A stretch of DNA of 64,000 nucleotides, taken from NCBI GenBank assembly GCA_964512225.1, contig CAZEKB010000011.1:1-64000 (forward strand), written 5' to 3'. Below, one piece after another: positions 8,828-16,894 of this stretch (positions are counted from its first letter, which is position 1; each line of letters opens with the position of its first letter). Both the position numbers and the translations under genes were made by a program. The notes under the pieces are model-generated. The model was not told the origin of the DNA and searched no databases. It saw nothing but the letters and a program-made list of their open reading frames with translations. Source of the DNA: CAZEKB01 sp964512225 (GTDB taxonomy: Bacteria; Myxococcota_A; UBA796; UBA9615).

Positions 8828-10111
8828 TTGCACGCAGTCATCGTCGGCAACGGCATCACCGGCGTGACCGCCGCTCGGCATCTGCGCAAGCAGTCGCCGG
8901 ACGTCCGGATCACGATGATCTCGGGGGAGTCCGACCACCACTGGTCGCGCCCCGCCCTGATGTACATCTACATGGGCCACATGCGGTATCGGGATACGAA
9001 GCCGTACGAGGACCACTTCTGGAGTCGGAACCGGATCGACCTGGTGCGGGGCTGGGTGACGGCGATCGACACCGACGCGAAGACGGTGGTCCTCGAAGGT
9101 CGCACGACCATCCCCTACGACGTCCTCCTCATCGCCACCGGGAGCAAGCCCAACAAGTTCGGGTGGCCGGGCCAGGACCTCAACGGCGTCTCGGGCATGT
9201 ACTCGCTGCACGATCTCGCGGCGATCGAGGCGCGGTCACCGCACTTCGATCACGGCTGCATCGTGGGCGGCGGGCTGATCGGCATCGAGCTCGCCGAAAT
9301 GCTGCATACGCGGGGCAAGAAGGTGACCTTCCTCGTGCGCGAGCAGGGGTACTGGAACCACGTGCTGCCCCACGAGGAGTCGGCGATGGTGAGCCGGGTC
9401 ATCCGCGCCGAGCACATCGACCTGCGGCTCAAGACCGAGCTGAAGGAGATCGAGGGCGACGACACCGGCACCGTGTGCGCCGTCCATACCAGCGACGCCG
9501 ACCGCATCCCCGTGGGCTTCGTGGGCCTCACCGCGGGCGTGCGTCCGAACCTGGCGGCCCTGGAGGGGAGCGCCGTCGAGACCGGGCGGGGGGTGCTGGT
9601 GGACGACCAGCTGCGCACCAACGTCGAGGGCGTCTTCGCGGCGGGCGACTGCGCCGAGATCAGGACCCCGGAGGGCCACCGGAACCGCATCACGGCGGTC
9701 TGGTACACCGGCCGGATGATGGGGGAGGTCGTGGCCCGGAACATGCTCGGCGGCGCCGTCGACTACGACCCCGGGATCTGGTTCAACTCGGCCAAGTTCT
9801 TCGACCTCGAGTACCAGGTGTACGGCATCGTCCCCGGGGGCACGGCCCACGAGCGCGGCCACGACAGGCCGTCGGTCTACTGGGAGCACCCGGGCGGGCT
9901 GAAGTCGCTGCGCCTGGTCCACGACGACGGCGCGCTCATCGGAGTGAACTGCATGGGCATCCGCTTCCGGCACCGCGTCTGCGAGGCGTGGATCCGCGAG
10001 AAGCGGCCGCTGTCCTACGTGCTCGAGAACCTCCGCGACGCGCACTTCGACCCGGAGTTCTACAGCCGGCACTACAGGGCCATGCGGGCGACGATGGGGG
10101 GTGCGGCGTGA
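8828..10111 (+). CDS. FAD/NAD(P)-dependent pyridine nucleotide-disulfide-type oxidoreductase
   Basis: 427 residues from a TTG with GGGAGGAG upstream. The first FAD motif is at residues 4-14 (VIVGNGITGVT), the second nucleotide-binding motif near 140 (IVGGGLIGIELAE), and the FAD-contacting TNVEGVFAAGDCAE near 265. It lacks a redox CxxC, so it resembles NAD(P)H-nitrite reductase or rubredoxin/ferredoxin reductase flavoproteins. The stop overlaps the GTG of the membrane polyferredoxin gene, so the two probably form an NAD(P)H- or quinol-linked electron-transfer pair. The natural electron acceptor is unknown. Confidence 0.85.
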   Translation: MHAVIVGNGITGVTAARHLRKQSPDVRITMISGESDHHWSRPALMYIYMGHMRYRDTKPYEDHFWSRNRIDLVRGWVTAIDTDAKTVVLEGRTTIPYDVLLIATGSKPNKFGWPGQDLNGVSGMYSLHDLAAIEARSPHFDHGCIVGGGLIGIELAEMLHTRGKKVTFLVREQGYWNHVLPHEESAMVSRVIRAEHIDLRLKTELKEIEGDDTGTVCAVHTSDADRIPVGFVGLTAGVRPNLAALEGSAVETGRGVLVDDQLRTNVEGVFAAGDCAEIRTPEGHRNRITAVWYTGRMMGEVVARNMLGGAVDYDPGIWFNSAKFFDLEYQVYGIVPGGTAHERGHDRPSVYWEHPGGLKSLRLVHDDGALIGVNCMGIRFRHRVCEAWIREKRPLSYVLENLRDAHFDPEFYSRHYRAMRATMGGAA

Positions 10112-11502
10112 GCGCGCTCGTCCGGATCGGCAACCCGTCGTCGGTGAACCGGGTCGGCAGCGAGGCCCGACCGCACACGGCCCTGGAGAAGCTGCTCCTG
10201 GGCGTGATCGGGCTCGCGACCGCGGCCGTCGTGTTCGCCCTGTTCAAGCCCGGGGCCCTGTCCGCGACCGTGGGCTCGGCGCTGTTCGCCGCCATCGGAG
10301 TGGCGGGCGGCCTCTTCTACTTCGTCGCCTACAAGGACACGACCCCGGGGATCAAGAACCACGGCGTGTACCACTCGGGGCTCAGCAACCGGGGCACGTG
10401 GGGGTGGATCCTCGGCGTCGCGATCACGGGGTTCTACGTCGCCCTGTACTGGCACGGCGAGTCGCTCGCGGGGGCGTACGCGCTGCTGGATCCGCTCGCC
10501 ACGGCCCTGAGCGGCAAGCCCGCGGACCAGTGGTTCCTGTACGGGTTCCTGTACACGGGCAGCGTGATCGTCCTGGGGCTGCGCATGGCGATGAAGTACC
10601 GGCACAACCGGTACCAGCTCATCCGCACGGCCTCGGTGACCTTCTTCCAGCTGGCGTTGGCGTTCGTGCTGCCGCAGCTGCTCAAGAAGATGAACCAGCC
10701 GGACTTCTACTTCACGTACTTCTGGCCGCTGAAGCCCGACTACCTGCTGCCGTTCGACTACGTGATGGGCGAGGGCGGGATCGTCGCCAAGGAGTGGAGC
10801 GGGCACGCCGTGGGGCGGGCGATGCTGCTGTGGGGGGCGGGGATGTCGCTGGTGGGGACGCCGGTGCTCACGTACCTCTTCGGCAAGCGCTGGTACTGCA
10901 GCTGGGTGTGCGGCTGCGGGGGGCTGGCCGAGACCCTGGGCGACCCCTGGCGGCAGCTGAGCGACAAGTCCGAGCGGGCGTGGCGCTTCGAGCGCTGGTC
11001 GATCCACGCGGTGCTGGTCTTCATCGTCGGGTTCACGGTGCTGCTGTGGGTGAACGACCTCACCGACCGCTCGATCCTCGGCGACGACGGCAGCGGCATC
11101 TTCTGGAAGACGTACGGGTTCTTCATCGTGATGGCCTTCAGCGGCGTGATCGGCGTCGGCTTCTACCCCCTGTTGGGGAGCCGCGTGTGGTGCCGCTTCG
11201 GCTGCCCCCAGGCGGCGATCCTGGGGCTGTTCCAGCGCTTCTTCAGCCGGTTCCGCATCACGACGAACGGGGGCCAGTGCATCAGCTGCGGCAACTGCTC
11301 GACGTACTGCGAGATGGGGATCGACGTCCGGGCCTACGCCCAGCGCGGCGACAACATCGTGCGCGCGTCCTGCGTCGGGTGCGGGGTGTGCGCGGCGGTC
11401 TGCCCCCGCGGCGTCCTGCGCCTCGAGAACGGGCCCCGGACGGACCGGTTCGAGGGCGCGGACGCCCCCCTGGCGGACCTCCTTACGGCGATCCGGAAGT
11501 AG
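10108..11502 (+). CDS. Membrane polyferredoxin of the NapH/NosR/CcoG type
   Basis: 464 residues, GTG start overlapping the previous stop (GTGA). About six transmembrane spans lie in the N-terminal 370 residues. Two cytoplasmic Cys-rich motifs typical of NapH/NosR sit at span ends (WYCSWVCGCGG and VWCRFGCPQA). The C-terminus holds two 4Fe-4S ferredoxin motifs (CISCGNCSTYCEMG and CVGCGVCAAVCPRG). Such proteins pass electrons between the quinone pool, flavoproteins and periplasmic reductases. No FMN-binding or reductase partner is nearby other than the upstream FAD protein. Confidence 0.87.
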   Translation: MSALVRIGNPSSVNRVGSEARPHTALEKLLLGVIGLATAAVVFALFKPGALSATVGSALFAAIGVAGGLFYFVAYKDTTPGIKNHGVYHSGLSNRGTWGWILGVAITGFYVALYWHGESLAGAYALLDPLATALSGKPADQWFLYGFLYTGSVIVLGLRMAMKYRHNRYQLIRTASVTFFQLALAFVLPQLLKKMNQPDFYFTYFWPLKPDYLLPFDYVMGEGGIVAKEWSGHAVGRAMLLWGAGMSLVGTPVLTYLFGKRWYCSWVCGCGGLAETLGDPWRQLSDKSERAWRFERWSIHAVLVFIVGFTVLLWVNDLTDRSILGDDGSGIFWKTYGFFIVMAFSGVIGVGFYPLLGSRVWCRFGCPQAAILGLFQRFFSRFRITTNGGQCISCGNCSTYCEMGIDVRAYAQRGDNIVRASCVGCGVCAAVCPRGVLRLENGPRTDRFEGADAPLADLLTAIRK

Positions 11503-11535
11503 TCGAGCGGGTGTGAGGGTGGAACCTCCACGAAA

Positions 11536-11562
11536 CCGGGGGGAACGGCGCGTTCACCCCGG
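11536..11562. terminator. Inverted repeat after the polyferredoxin gene
   Basis: CCGGGG, one mismatch, then GAACG pairs with CGTTC and CCCCGG around a GCG loop: 11 paired bases in 27. It lies 34 bases after the polyferredoxin stop and 36 before the next gene. No T-tract follows. It could be a terminator or an operator. Confidence 0.45.
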
Positions 11563-11585
11563 GTTGTGAGGCACACGCGCCCCGC

Positions 11586-11591
11586 TATCGT
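11586..11591 (+). promoter_or_regulatory. -10-like TATCGT, six bases before a GTG start
   Basis: TATCGT is followed by exactly six bases and then the GTG of the lipoprotein gene. No Shine-Dalgarno lies between. This is the leaderless layout found repeatedly in the window. Confidence 0.5.
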
Positions 11592-11597
11592 GACTCC

Positions 11598-12284
11598 GTG
11601 CGCTTCCTCCCCCTCCTTCTCGTCGCCCTGGCCGCGTGCGCCCATGGACCCGACGCGCTCGAGCCGACCGCCGAGGCCGCGGACGAGGAGAGCTACTCGC
11701 TCCTGACCGCGTCGGTGGCCTCCCCGGAGGCCCGGCGCCCCCGGACCGACGCGAGCCGCTGCGACGACCCGGCCCGGGCGGTCGTCGTCCCCGCCATGGC
11801 CTACGGCACGTACCACCCGCCTACGCCGGGCTCGATCAAGGCCTGGCGGGCCCTGCTCGGAGCCGACGGCGACCTGACCCGCTCCGAGCAGCACCGCATC
11901 CTGGAGCTCGCCGTGCACATGGGGCCGCCCGGGGCCGACCTGTCGAAGGAGACCAAGCGCGCGCTGAAGGACCGGTGGCGGGAGGACGGGGCGATCGACG
12001 AGGTGCTCATCGGGGCCACGATCGACGTGCCCGTGTGCCCGGAGGAGGTCGTCCTGGTGGGCGCCCGGCTCGGGCTCGGGACGATCGAGGATCCGGGGGA
12101 CGTCGAGGCCGTGCGCGAGATCGCCGCGATGCTCGTGGCGACCTACGGCCCCCTGGACGACGTGCCCGATCTCGCGTGGCACTCGGCCCTGCACTCGCTC
12201 GAGGCGATGCAGATGGGCCGCAAGATCAAGGAGCTGTTCGAGTCCCCCGACAACGAGATCGACACCGTCGACTCGAACCTGTGA
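11598..12284 (+). CDS. Lipoprotein of unknown function
   Basis: 228 residues, GTG start. A short signal (MRFLPLLLVALAAC) gives a Leu-Ala-Ala-Cys lipobox with Cys14. The mature domain is mixed alpha/beta, with a Pro-rich YGTYHPPTPGSIKAWRALLG segment and an acidic C-terminus. No known domain is recognised. It converges with the Kazal-type gene with only 10 bases between stops. It may be transcribed alone from the leaderless-type promoter or with the redox pair upstream. Confidence 0.7.
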   Translation: MRFLPLLLVALAACAHGPDALEPTAEAADEESYSLLTASVASPEARRPRTDASRCDDPARAVVVPAMAYGTYHPPTPGSIKAWRALLGADGDLTRSEQHRILELAVHMGPPGADLSKETKRALKDRWREDGAIDEVLIGATIDVPVCPEEVVLVGARLGLGTIEDPGDVEAVREIAAMLVATYGPLDDVPDLAWHSALHSLEAMQMGRKIKELFESPDNEIDTVDSNL

Positions 12285-12294
12285 CGGAGCCGGC

Positions 12295-12504
12295 CTACTG
12301 CTCCTCGGGCTCGTCCCCCTGGCAGGGCCCGCGGTAGTCCACGGTCGTCCCCGAGCAGTTCGCGAAGCAGGCGTTCTCGTAGGTGCGCTCGTCGTCCCCG
12401 CAGACCTGCTCGCGGTGGTCGTTGCAGTGGGACAGGCACTCGGTCTCCTCGCACCCGGCGAGGCCCAGGGACGCGGTCAGGATCAAGGCGGCGATGCGGG
12501 TCAC
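12295..12504 (-). CDS. Small Kazal-type lipoprotein
   Basis: 69 residues, GTG start at 12504 with GGAGAAG upstream; the start overlaps the patatin stop as GTGA. The signal ends LGLAGC (Cys18). The rest holds six Cys in the Kazal order, C-x3-C-x7-C-x10-C-x3-C-x9-C, including VCGDDERTYENAC and YRGPC. These match Kazal serine-protease inhibitors, where VCG(S/T)DG.TY..C is the core. If surface-anchored, it could protect the cell against proteases. The inhibitory loop residue cannot be assigned confidently. It is coupled to the lipase gene. Confidence 0.8.
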   Translation of the reverse strand: MTRIAALILTASLGLAGCEETECLSHCNDHREQVCGDDERTYENACFANCSGTTVDYRGPCQGDEPEEQ

Positions 12505-13676
12505 GACGCGGTCTTCTCCAGTCGAATCGGCGAGGGCGGCTCCGGCACGAGCGGCCCCGACGTGGACACGCGGACCCCCTCGCGGAAGCGATGGATGCGA
12601 CCCACGGGGCCGCCTCGGCTCGTCTCGGACGCCCAGTCGGAGGCGGCCAGCGCGGCCGCCAGGTCTCGACGCCCCGCGGCCCGACGCTCGCGGATCGCGC
12701 GCCTGCTGAAGTCGACGGGGTCGAGCCAGAGCAGGTCGCCGGTGCGCCCGTTCTCGATGTGCAGGACGCTCGTCCTCGCCCCCGCCCGGGGCGCCGCTCC
12801 GCCCCACTCGCCGCCCCCGTCGAGGGCCGCCAGGGTGAGGCGCTGCCGCAGATCGCGCAGGGCGGCCTCCACGCGGCCGGTGAAGTGGATCTGGTCCCGT
12901 CGGATCAGCGAGAAGGGCAGGTTCCGCGGCACCCACCCGTCCTGTCCCCACAGGTCCACGACAACCACCAGCGCCCCGTGCGCCCCCAGCGTCCCCGCCA
13001 GGAGCTCGGCGACGACGGGGTCGAGCGGGTTGCACCCCACGAGCCCGCCCTCCCAGTACATCTCCCCGTCGATCCGCACGCCCGGCGCGCCCGGCGGCAT
13101 CGCCCCGCTCGCCACGACGTGATCGGCCGTGATCGCCTCGGACCCCGAGTCGAACCACCGCAACACCCCCCGACGCACGTCGGCGGCGCCCACCGACAGC
13201 CGGATCCCGCCGGGGGCGTTCACCCGGTCGAGGTCCGCGACGGCGTCGATCGTCGCGTACAGGGGCTTGCTCGAGTAGAAGCTGTCGCTCCCGACGGAGC
13301 CGTCGGGCTTCATCAGGAACGGGACGACGCTCGGCTCGAAGAAGTTGGCCTTGCCCGCCAGCGCGGCCATGGACGTGGCCGTCTTCATGGCCTGGCGGAA
13401 GAACGGGGGCAGCCCCTCGCCGAGCCGATCGGTGACGTCGTACGGATCCGCGAGCAGGGACCACAGCCGGTCGAGGGCGGCGGCGCGGTCCGCGGGGGCG
13501 TTGCCCGCCATCGCCACGCCGTTGAGCGCGCCGGACGAGATCCCCAGGATCCAGGTCGGCTCGAGCCCCGCCTCCACGAGCGCGTCGAGCACGCCCACCT
13601 GGTACGCCCCCTTCGCCCCGCCGCCCTGGAGCAGGACGACGACGTCGGGGCGGTGCGTCTCGGGCGCGGCGACCAT
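12501..13676 (-). CDS. Patatin-like phospholipase
   Basis: 391 residues without a signal peptide. Patatin motifs are complete: oxyanion-hole GGGAKG (18-23), nucleophile elbow GISSG with Ser47, and catalytic Asp203 in IDGE (usually DGG/A). The C-terminal region with RRDQIHFTGRVEAALRDL resembles the DUF3734 extension of some bacterial patatins. Family members are acyl hydrolases acting on membrane lipids. TAATGT sits six bases before the ATG, the leaderless-type arrangement. The gene is coupled to the small Kazal-type lipoprotein by a 4-base overlap. Confidence 0.87.
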   Translation of the reverse strand: MVAAPETHRPDVVVLLQGGGAKGAYQVGVLDALVEAGLEPTWILGISSGALNGVAMAGNAPADRAAALDRLWSLLADPYDVTDRLGEGLPPFFRQAMKTATSMAALAGKANFFEPSVVPFLMKPDGSVGSDSFYSSKPLYATIDAVADLDRVNAPGGIRLSVGAADVRRGVLRWFDSGSEAITADHVVASGAMPPGAPGVRIDGEMYWEGGLVGCNPLDPVVAELLAGTLGAHGALVVVVDLWGQDGWVPRNLPFSLIRRDQIHFTGRVEAALRDLRQRLTLAALDGGGEWGGAAPRAGARTSVLHIENGRTGDLLWLDPVDFSRRAIRERRAAGRRDLAAALAASDWASETSRGGPVGRIHRFREGVRVSTSGPLVPEPPSPIRLEKTAS

Positions 13677-13682
13677 CGGCGT

Positions 13683-13688
13683 ACATTA
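13683..13688 (-). promoter_or_regulatory. -10-like TAATGT six bases before the patatin ATG
   Basis: On the minus strand TAATGT is followed by six bases (ACGCCG) and the ATG. There is no ribosome-binding site. It fits a leaderless transcript. Confidence 0.5.
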
Positions 13689-13731
13689 CCTGCGCGCGTA
13701 ACGGCCGCACGCCCTCCGAGACTTCCCCATC

Positions 13732-14814
13732 ATGAGACTGCCCGCCCTCGCCCTCCTCCCCGCCCTCGCGTCCTGCGCCGCCATCCCCAAGGGGATCGTC
13801 GCGAACGACCAGAGCAGCAAGCCGTCGGAGATCGTGGAGGGCTCTCCCCTCTACTCGATCATCGCCCGGGGGGCCATCGCGCCCATCGATCGGCCGACCT
13901 GGAAGAGCCACGCCGAGGCGGCCTCGGACATGGCCGACGACGAGCCCGTGATCGTCGTCACCGACGCGTTCGACGGGGGCGAGGGCGACGACGTCCGCGT
14001 CTACTCCACCTGGTACCTCGAGGGCCACGAGATCGTGAACGACCGCATCGGGGAGACGCCCGTCGCGGTCACCTGGTGACCCCTGGTGCAGGCGGGTGTC
14101 GTGTACGCCCGCGAATTCAGCGAGACCACCCCCACCGGCCGCGAGGTCACCCGCCCGGTCCGCCTCATGGCGTCGGGGAACCTGTGGCGCGACGCCCTGG
14201 TGATGTACGACCGCGAGACCAGGTCGCTGTGGACGCAGCACGACGGGCGCGCCATCCGGGGTCGCTCGGCCGACGCGGGCCGACGACTCCGGGCGCTCCC
14301 GTCCGAGAAGATGACCTACGCGGACGCCCGGGCGCGCTACCCGGACGCGAAGGTCCTGGAGAAGAAGAGCGGCCCGCTGGGCAAGGGGACCGAGTCCATC
14401 TACGACGACTACCTCGCCCGCACCGACCAGCTCGGCCTGTTCGGGACCGAGGTGCCCACCGATCGCGTCGGCGGCAAGGACCTCGTGCTCGGCGTCGTGC
14501 TCGACAGGCCCCACGCCATCTCGATCCCCGACCTGGCGGCGGCGGGGGGCCGCAACCTGGAGCTCGACGGGGGCACCTACTTCGCCGTCGCCCTCGGGGG
14601 CGCCCGCGACGCCCGCCTCTGGAGCACCGACCGGCGGATCGCCGTCGAGTCCGCCTGGGTCCTGGCCGACCCCGAGGGCGACGCCCGGTGGGACGCGAGC
14701 ACCGGCCGCAAGCTGGCGGGTCCTGCCGACGAGCGGGACCTCAACCGCGTCCCGGCCCGCGTCCAGGCATGGTTCGCCTGGTTTCCGGACCACCCCACCT
14801 CCGTCGTATGGTGA
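13732..14814 (+). CDS. DUF3179 lipoprotein with in-frame TGA, candidate selenoprotein
   Basis: Read through one TGA at 14077-14079, the frame gives 360 residues. A lipobox Leu-Ala-Ser-Cys (Cys15) is followed by a full DUF3179 domain. Before the TGA comes DRIGETPVAVTW; after it PLVQAGVVYARE, then RDALVMYDRETRSLWTQ and a C-terminal AWFAWFPDHPTSVVW. DUF3179 proteins, as I recall the family, have V-T-(Y/W)-C-P-L at this spot, so TGA replaces exactly the conserved Cys (position 116). No frameshift is needed and about 245 codons stay open afterwards. A hairpin follows the TGA at SECIS distance. The alternative is a recent nonsense mutation or sequencing error. The next lipoprotein gene starts 6 bases downstream. 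Confidence 0.7.
14092..14112 (+). promoter_or_regulatory. SECIS-like hairpin downstream of the in-frame TGA
   Basis: GCGGGTG pairs with CGCCCGC (six Watson-Crick pairs and one G-U) around a seven-base loop TCGTGTA. The stem begins 13 bases and the loop 20 bases after the TGA. The reported bacterial SECIS layout is a stem-loop with its apical loop roughly 16-37 bases after UGA and a G near the start of the loop, and this hairpin fits if the closing G-C pair is open. A CTG/CAG pairing below could lengthen the stem. Stems of this size also arise by chance in GC-rich DNA. Confidence 0.45.
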
Positions 14815-14820
14815 CCGCCC

Positions 14821-15597
14821 ATGCATCGCTTCCCGGCCCTCCTCCTGCTGCCCGCACTCGTCGCCTGCGACATCGTCGACGGAGGCCCCGGTGACGACGA
14901 CGACGACGCCCCCCTGCCGTGCGAGGGCGACACCGACGAGCGCGCCGTGGTCTTCGAGACGGTCGACGAGGTCCTGCTCGAGGCCGACTACCAGCCCGCG
15001 CTGACCCAGGGCCGCGGCGCCGTCGTCCTCGTGCACATGATCCCCCCCGGCAACGACCGGACGGGCTACCCCCGGCACGTGCGCGACGAGTTCAACGACC
15101 TCGACCTCACCGTCCTCAACCTCGACCGTCGCGGGGCGGGCGAGTCCGCGGGCGAGGCCGTGGACGCCTACGAGGGGCGCGGCGGGCTGTGGGACCTAGA
15201 AGCCGCCGTGGACTTCCTCGTGGGCGAGTTCACGGCCGACTGCCCCGTCGATCCGGAGCGCATCCTGCTCGTGGGCGCGTCCAACGGGACCACGTCCGTC
15301 CTGGACTACGCCGTGGAGCACGAGAACACGCTCCCGGACGTCGCGGGCCTGATCTTCATGTCCCCCGGCGGCTACACCCAGAATCAGAACACCATCGAAG
15401 GCAACGAAGACGTGCCGATCCAGTGGCTGTACCCCACGAACGAGCCGTTCTCGGCCGACTTCGTGGACGACTCCGAGAACTGGGAGTTCATCGAGCGCGG
15501 GACCGCCCACGGCACGCGCATGTTCGACGGCGGGGACCTCGAGTCGGACACCGTCGGCGACATGGTCGACTTCATGACCGCGCTGTTGATGGACTGA
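14821..15597 (+). CDS. Lipoprotein alpha/beta hydrolase
   Basis: 258 residues. Lipobox Leu-Val-Ala-Cys (Cys16) is followed by a short acidic linker with Asp5. The hydrolase core has the HMIPPGND oxyanion region, a nucleophile elbow GASNG (Ser near 147, Asn after it) and a late His in RGTAHGTRMF. The DRRGAGES segment is typical of serine hydrolases of the dienelactone hydrolase/acyl-esterase type. The substrate is unknown. It follows the DUF3179 gene by 6 bases, and both proteins would be anchored in the same membrane. Confidence 0.78.
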   Translation: MHRFPALLLLPALVACDIVDGGPGDDDDDAPLPCEGDTDERAVVFETVDEVLLEADYQPALTQGRGAVVLVHMIPPGNDRTGYPRHVRDEFNDLDLTVLNLDRRGAGESAGEAVDAYEGRGGLWDLEAAVDFLVGEFTADCPVDPERILLVGASNGTTSVLDYAVEHENTLPDVAGLIFMSPGGYTQNQNTIEGNEDVPIQWLYPTNEPFSADFVDDSENWEFIERGTAHGTRMFDGGDLESDTVGDMVDFMTALLMD

Positions 15598-15615
15598 GTC
15601 GAGCGATCGGTCCGC

Positions 15616-16014
15616 CTACTCGTCCGGCAGGAGGCGGATCGAGGCGCTGTTGATGCAATAGCGCAGGCCCGTGGGGGCCGGGCCGTCGGGGAATACGTGG
15701 CCCAGGTGGCCGCCGCAGGCGCGACACATCGTCTCCACCCGCACCATCCCGAAGGACGTGTCCCTGTCCTCCTCGATCACCAGCCCGTCGAGGGGCTCGT
15801 AGAACGACGGCCAGCCGCAGCCCGAGTCGAACTTCGCGTCGCTGCGGAAGAGGTGGGTCCCGCACCCCGCGCAGGCGTAGGTGCCCACGTCTCTCGTATC
15901 CCAGTACTCCCCGGTGAAGGCCCGCTCGGTGCCCTTCTGCCGGAGGATGCGGTACTGCTCGGCGCTCAGCCGGTCGCGCCACTCGGCGTCGGTCACGTCT
16001 CGGGAGTCGGTCAT
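15616..16014 (-). CDS. msrB: Peptide-methionine (R)-S-oxide reductase MsrB
   Basis: 132 residues, the usual length for a stand-alone MsrB. Zinc ligands are Cys48/Cys51 (CAGC) and Cys97/Cys100 (CRAC). The catalytic Cys120 is in RYCINSASI, and the GCGWPSF substrate motif is intact. It reduces methionine-R-sulfoxide in proteins using thioredoxin. There is no signal peptide, so it is cytoplasmic. The ATG overlaps the stop of the upstream alpha/beta hydrolase (ATGA), making it the last gene of a four-gene minus-strand operon. Confidence 0.95.
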   Translation of the reverse strand: MTDSRDVTDAEWRDRLSAEQYRILRQKGTERAFTGEYWDTRDVGTYACAGCGTHLFRSDAKFDSGCGWPSFYEPLDGLVIEEDRDTSFGMVRVETMCRACGGHLGHVFPDGPAPTGLRYCINSASIRLLPDE

Positions 16015-16892
16015 TTCGGCCTCGCTTCGGACCTCAGGAACTCGACCAGCTTCGGGTGGAAGAGGTCGGGGCGCTCGAGGTGCAGGAAGTGCCCGCCGTC
16101 CGGCACCTTCACGAGCTCGTAGGGACCGGTGTAGCTGCGCGCGGAGCGGTCGAACTCGGCGGCGGGCAGCGCCCCGTCCGTGATGCCCGCGAAGGTCAGC
16201 GTCGGCACCTCGATCTTGCGTCCCAGCAGCCGCTGCTGCTGCTTCGCCCGCGCGCTCCAGGGCGCGGCGGCGAGCGCCCGGTAGTACCCGAGCGCCGCGC
16301 GCAGCGTCCCCGCCGACCGGTACGACGCCTTGATCTCCTCGAGCCGCCCGGCCCAGTCCGTCGACGGCGACCACGCCCTGAAGAAGAAGTCGATCCCCCG
16401 GAACCCGCCGCGGCGCATGAACCACTCGGGCAGCCACGGCAGCTGGAAGAACAGGAAGTGCCAGAACCCGCGGATGAGGCCGAGCCGAGGCTTCACGGAG
16501 CGCGGGTGCGGGATCGCGATGGTGACGAGCTTCTTGACCCGCTCGGGGGCGAGGTTCGTGGCGAGGTAGCTGAACATCGCCCCCCAGTCCTGACCCACCA
16601 GGTACACCTCGAGCTCCCCCAGCGCGTCGGCGAGGGCGAGGATGTCCTCGGCCAGGGTCAGCGAGTCGTACCGAGCCTGCGCCGGCGACGTGGTGGGAGC
16701 GATGCCTCGGGTGAAGGGGGCCACGGCGTGAAACCCCGCCTCGGCGAGGGCGGCGAGCGTGGGCTTCCAGCCCGTGGCGGTGTCGGGGAAGCCGTGCGTG
16801 AGGATCACCAGGGGGCCCTCGCCGGCCTCGAGGTAGGCGATGGTCATCCCGCGGGCCTCGACGGTCCGCTCGCGGATCTCGATGAACCCCAC
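16011..16892 (-). CDS. Epoxide-hydrolase-like alpha/beta hydrolase
   Basis: 293 residues, GTG start two bases after the upstream lipoprotein stop. HGFPD (33-37) is the oxyanion motif. The nucleophile elbow GQDWG carries Asp102 instead of Ser, as in epoxide hydrolases and haloalkane dehalogenases. His268 in GGHFLHLERP completes the triad. The cap domain lies at about 130-210. It is likely a cytoplasmic hydrolase of epoxides or halides; the substrate cannot be told from sequence. It overlaps msrB by four bases. Confidence 0.85.
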   Translation of the reverse strand: MGFIEIRERTVEARGMTIAYLEAGEGPLVILTHGFPDTATGWKPTLAALAEAGFHAVAPFTRGIAPTTSPAQARYDSLTLAEDILALADALGELEVYLVGQDWGAMFSYLATNLAPERVKKLVTIAIPHPRSVKPRLGLIRGFWHFLFFQLPWLPEWFMRRGGFRGIDFFFRAWSPSTDWAGRLEEIKASYRSAGTLRAALGYYRALAAAPWSARAKQQQRLLGRKIEVPTLTFAGITDGALPAAEFDRSARSYTGPYELVKVPDGGHFLHLERPDLFHPKLVEFLRSEARPK

Positions 16893-16894
16893 GG

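Noticed and set aside
14077..14085. A simple frameshift splitting the DUF3179 gene
   Set aside because: Both halves are in the same frame and the family pattern runs across the TGA without gain or loss of a residue. Only a single-codon change is needed, so a frameshift is excluded; a nonsense mutation is not.
14086..14814. An independent gene starting at the GTG at 14086
   Set aside because: It would lack a signal or ribosome-binding site and would begin in the middle of the DUF3179 domain.
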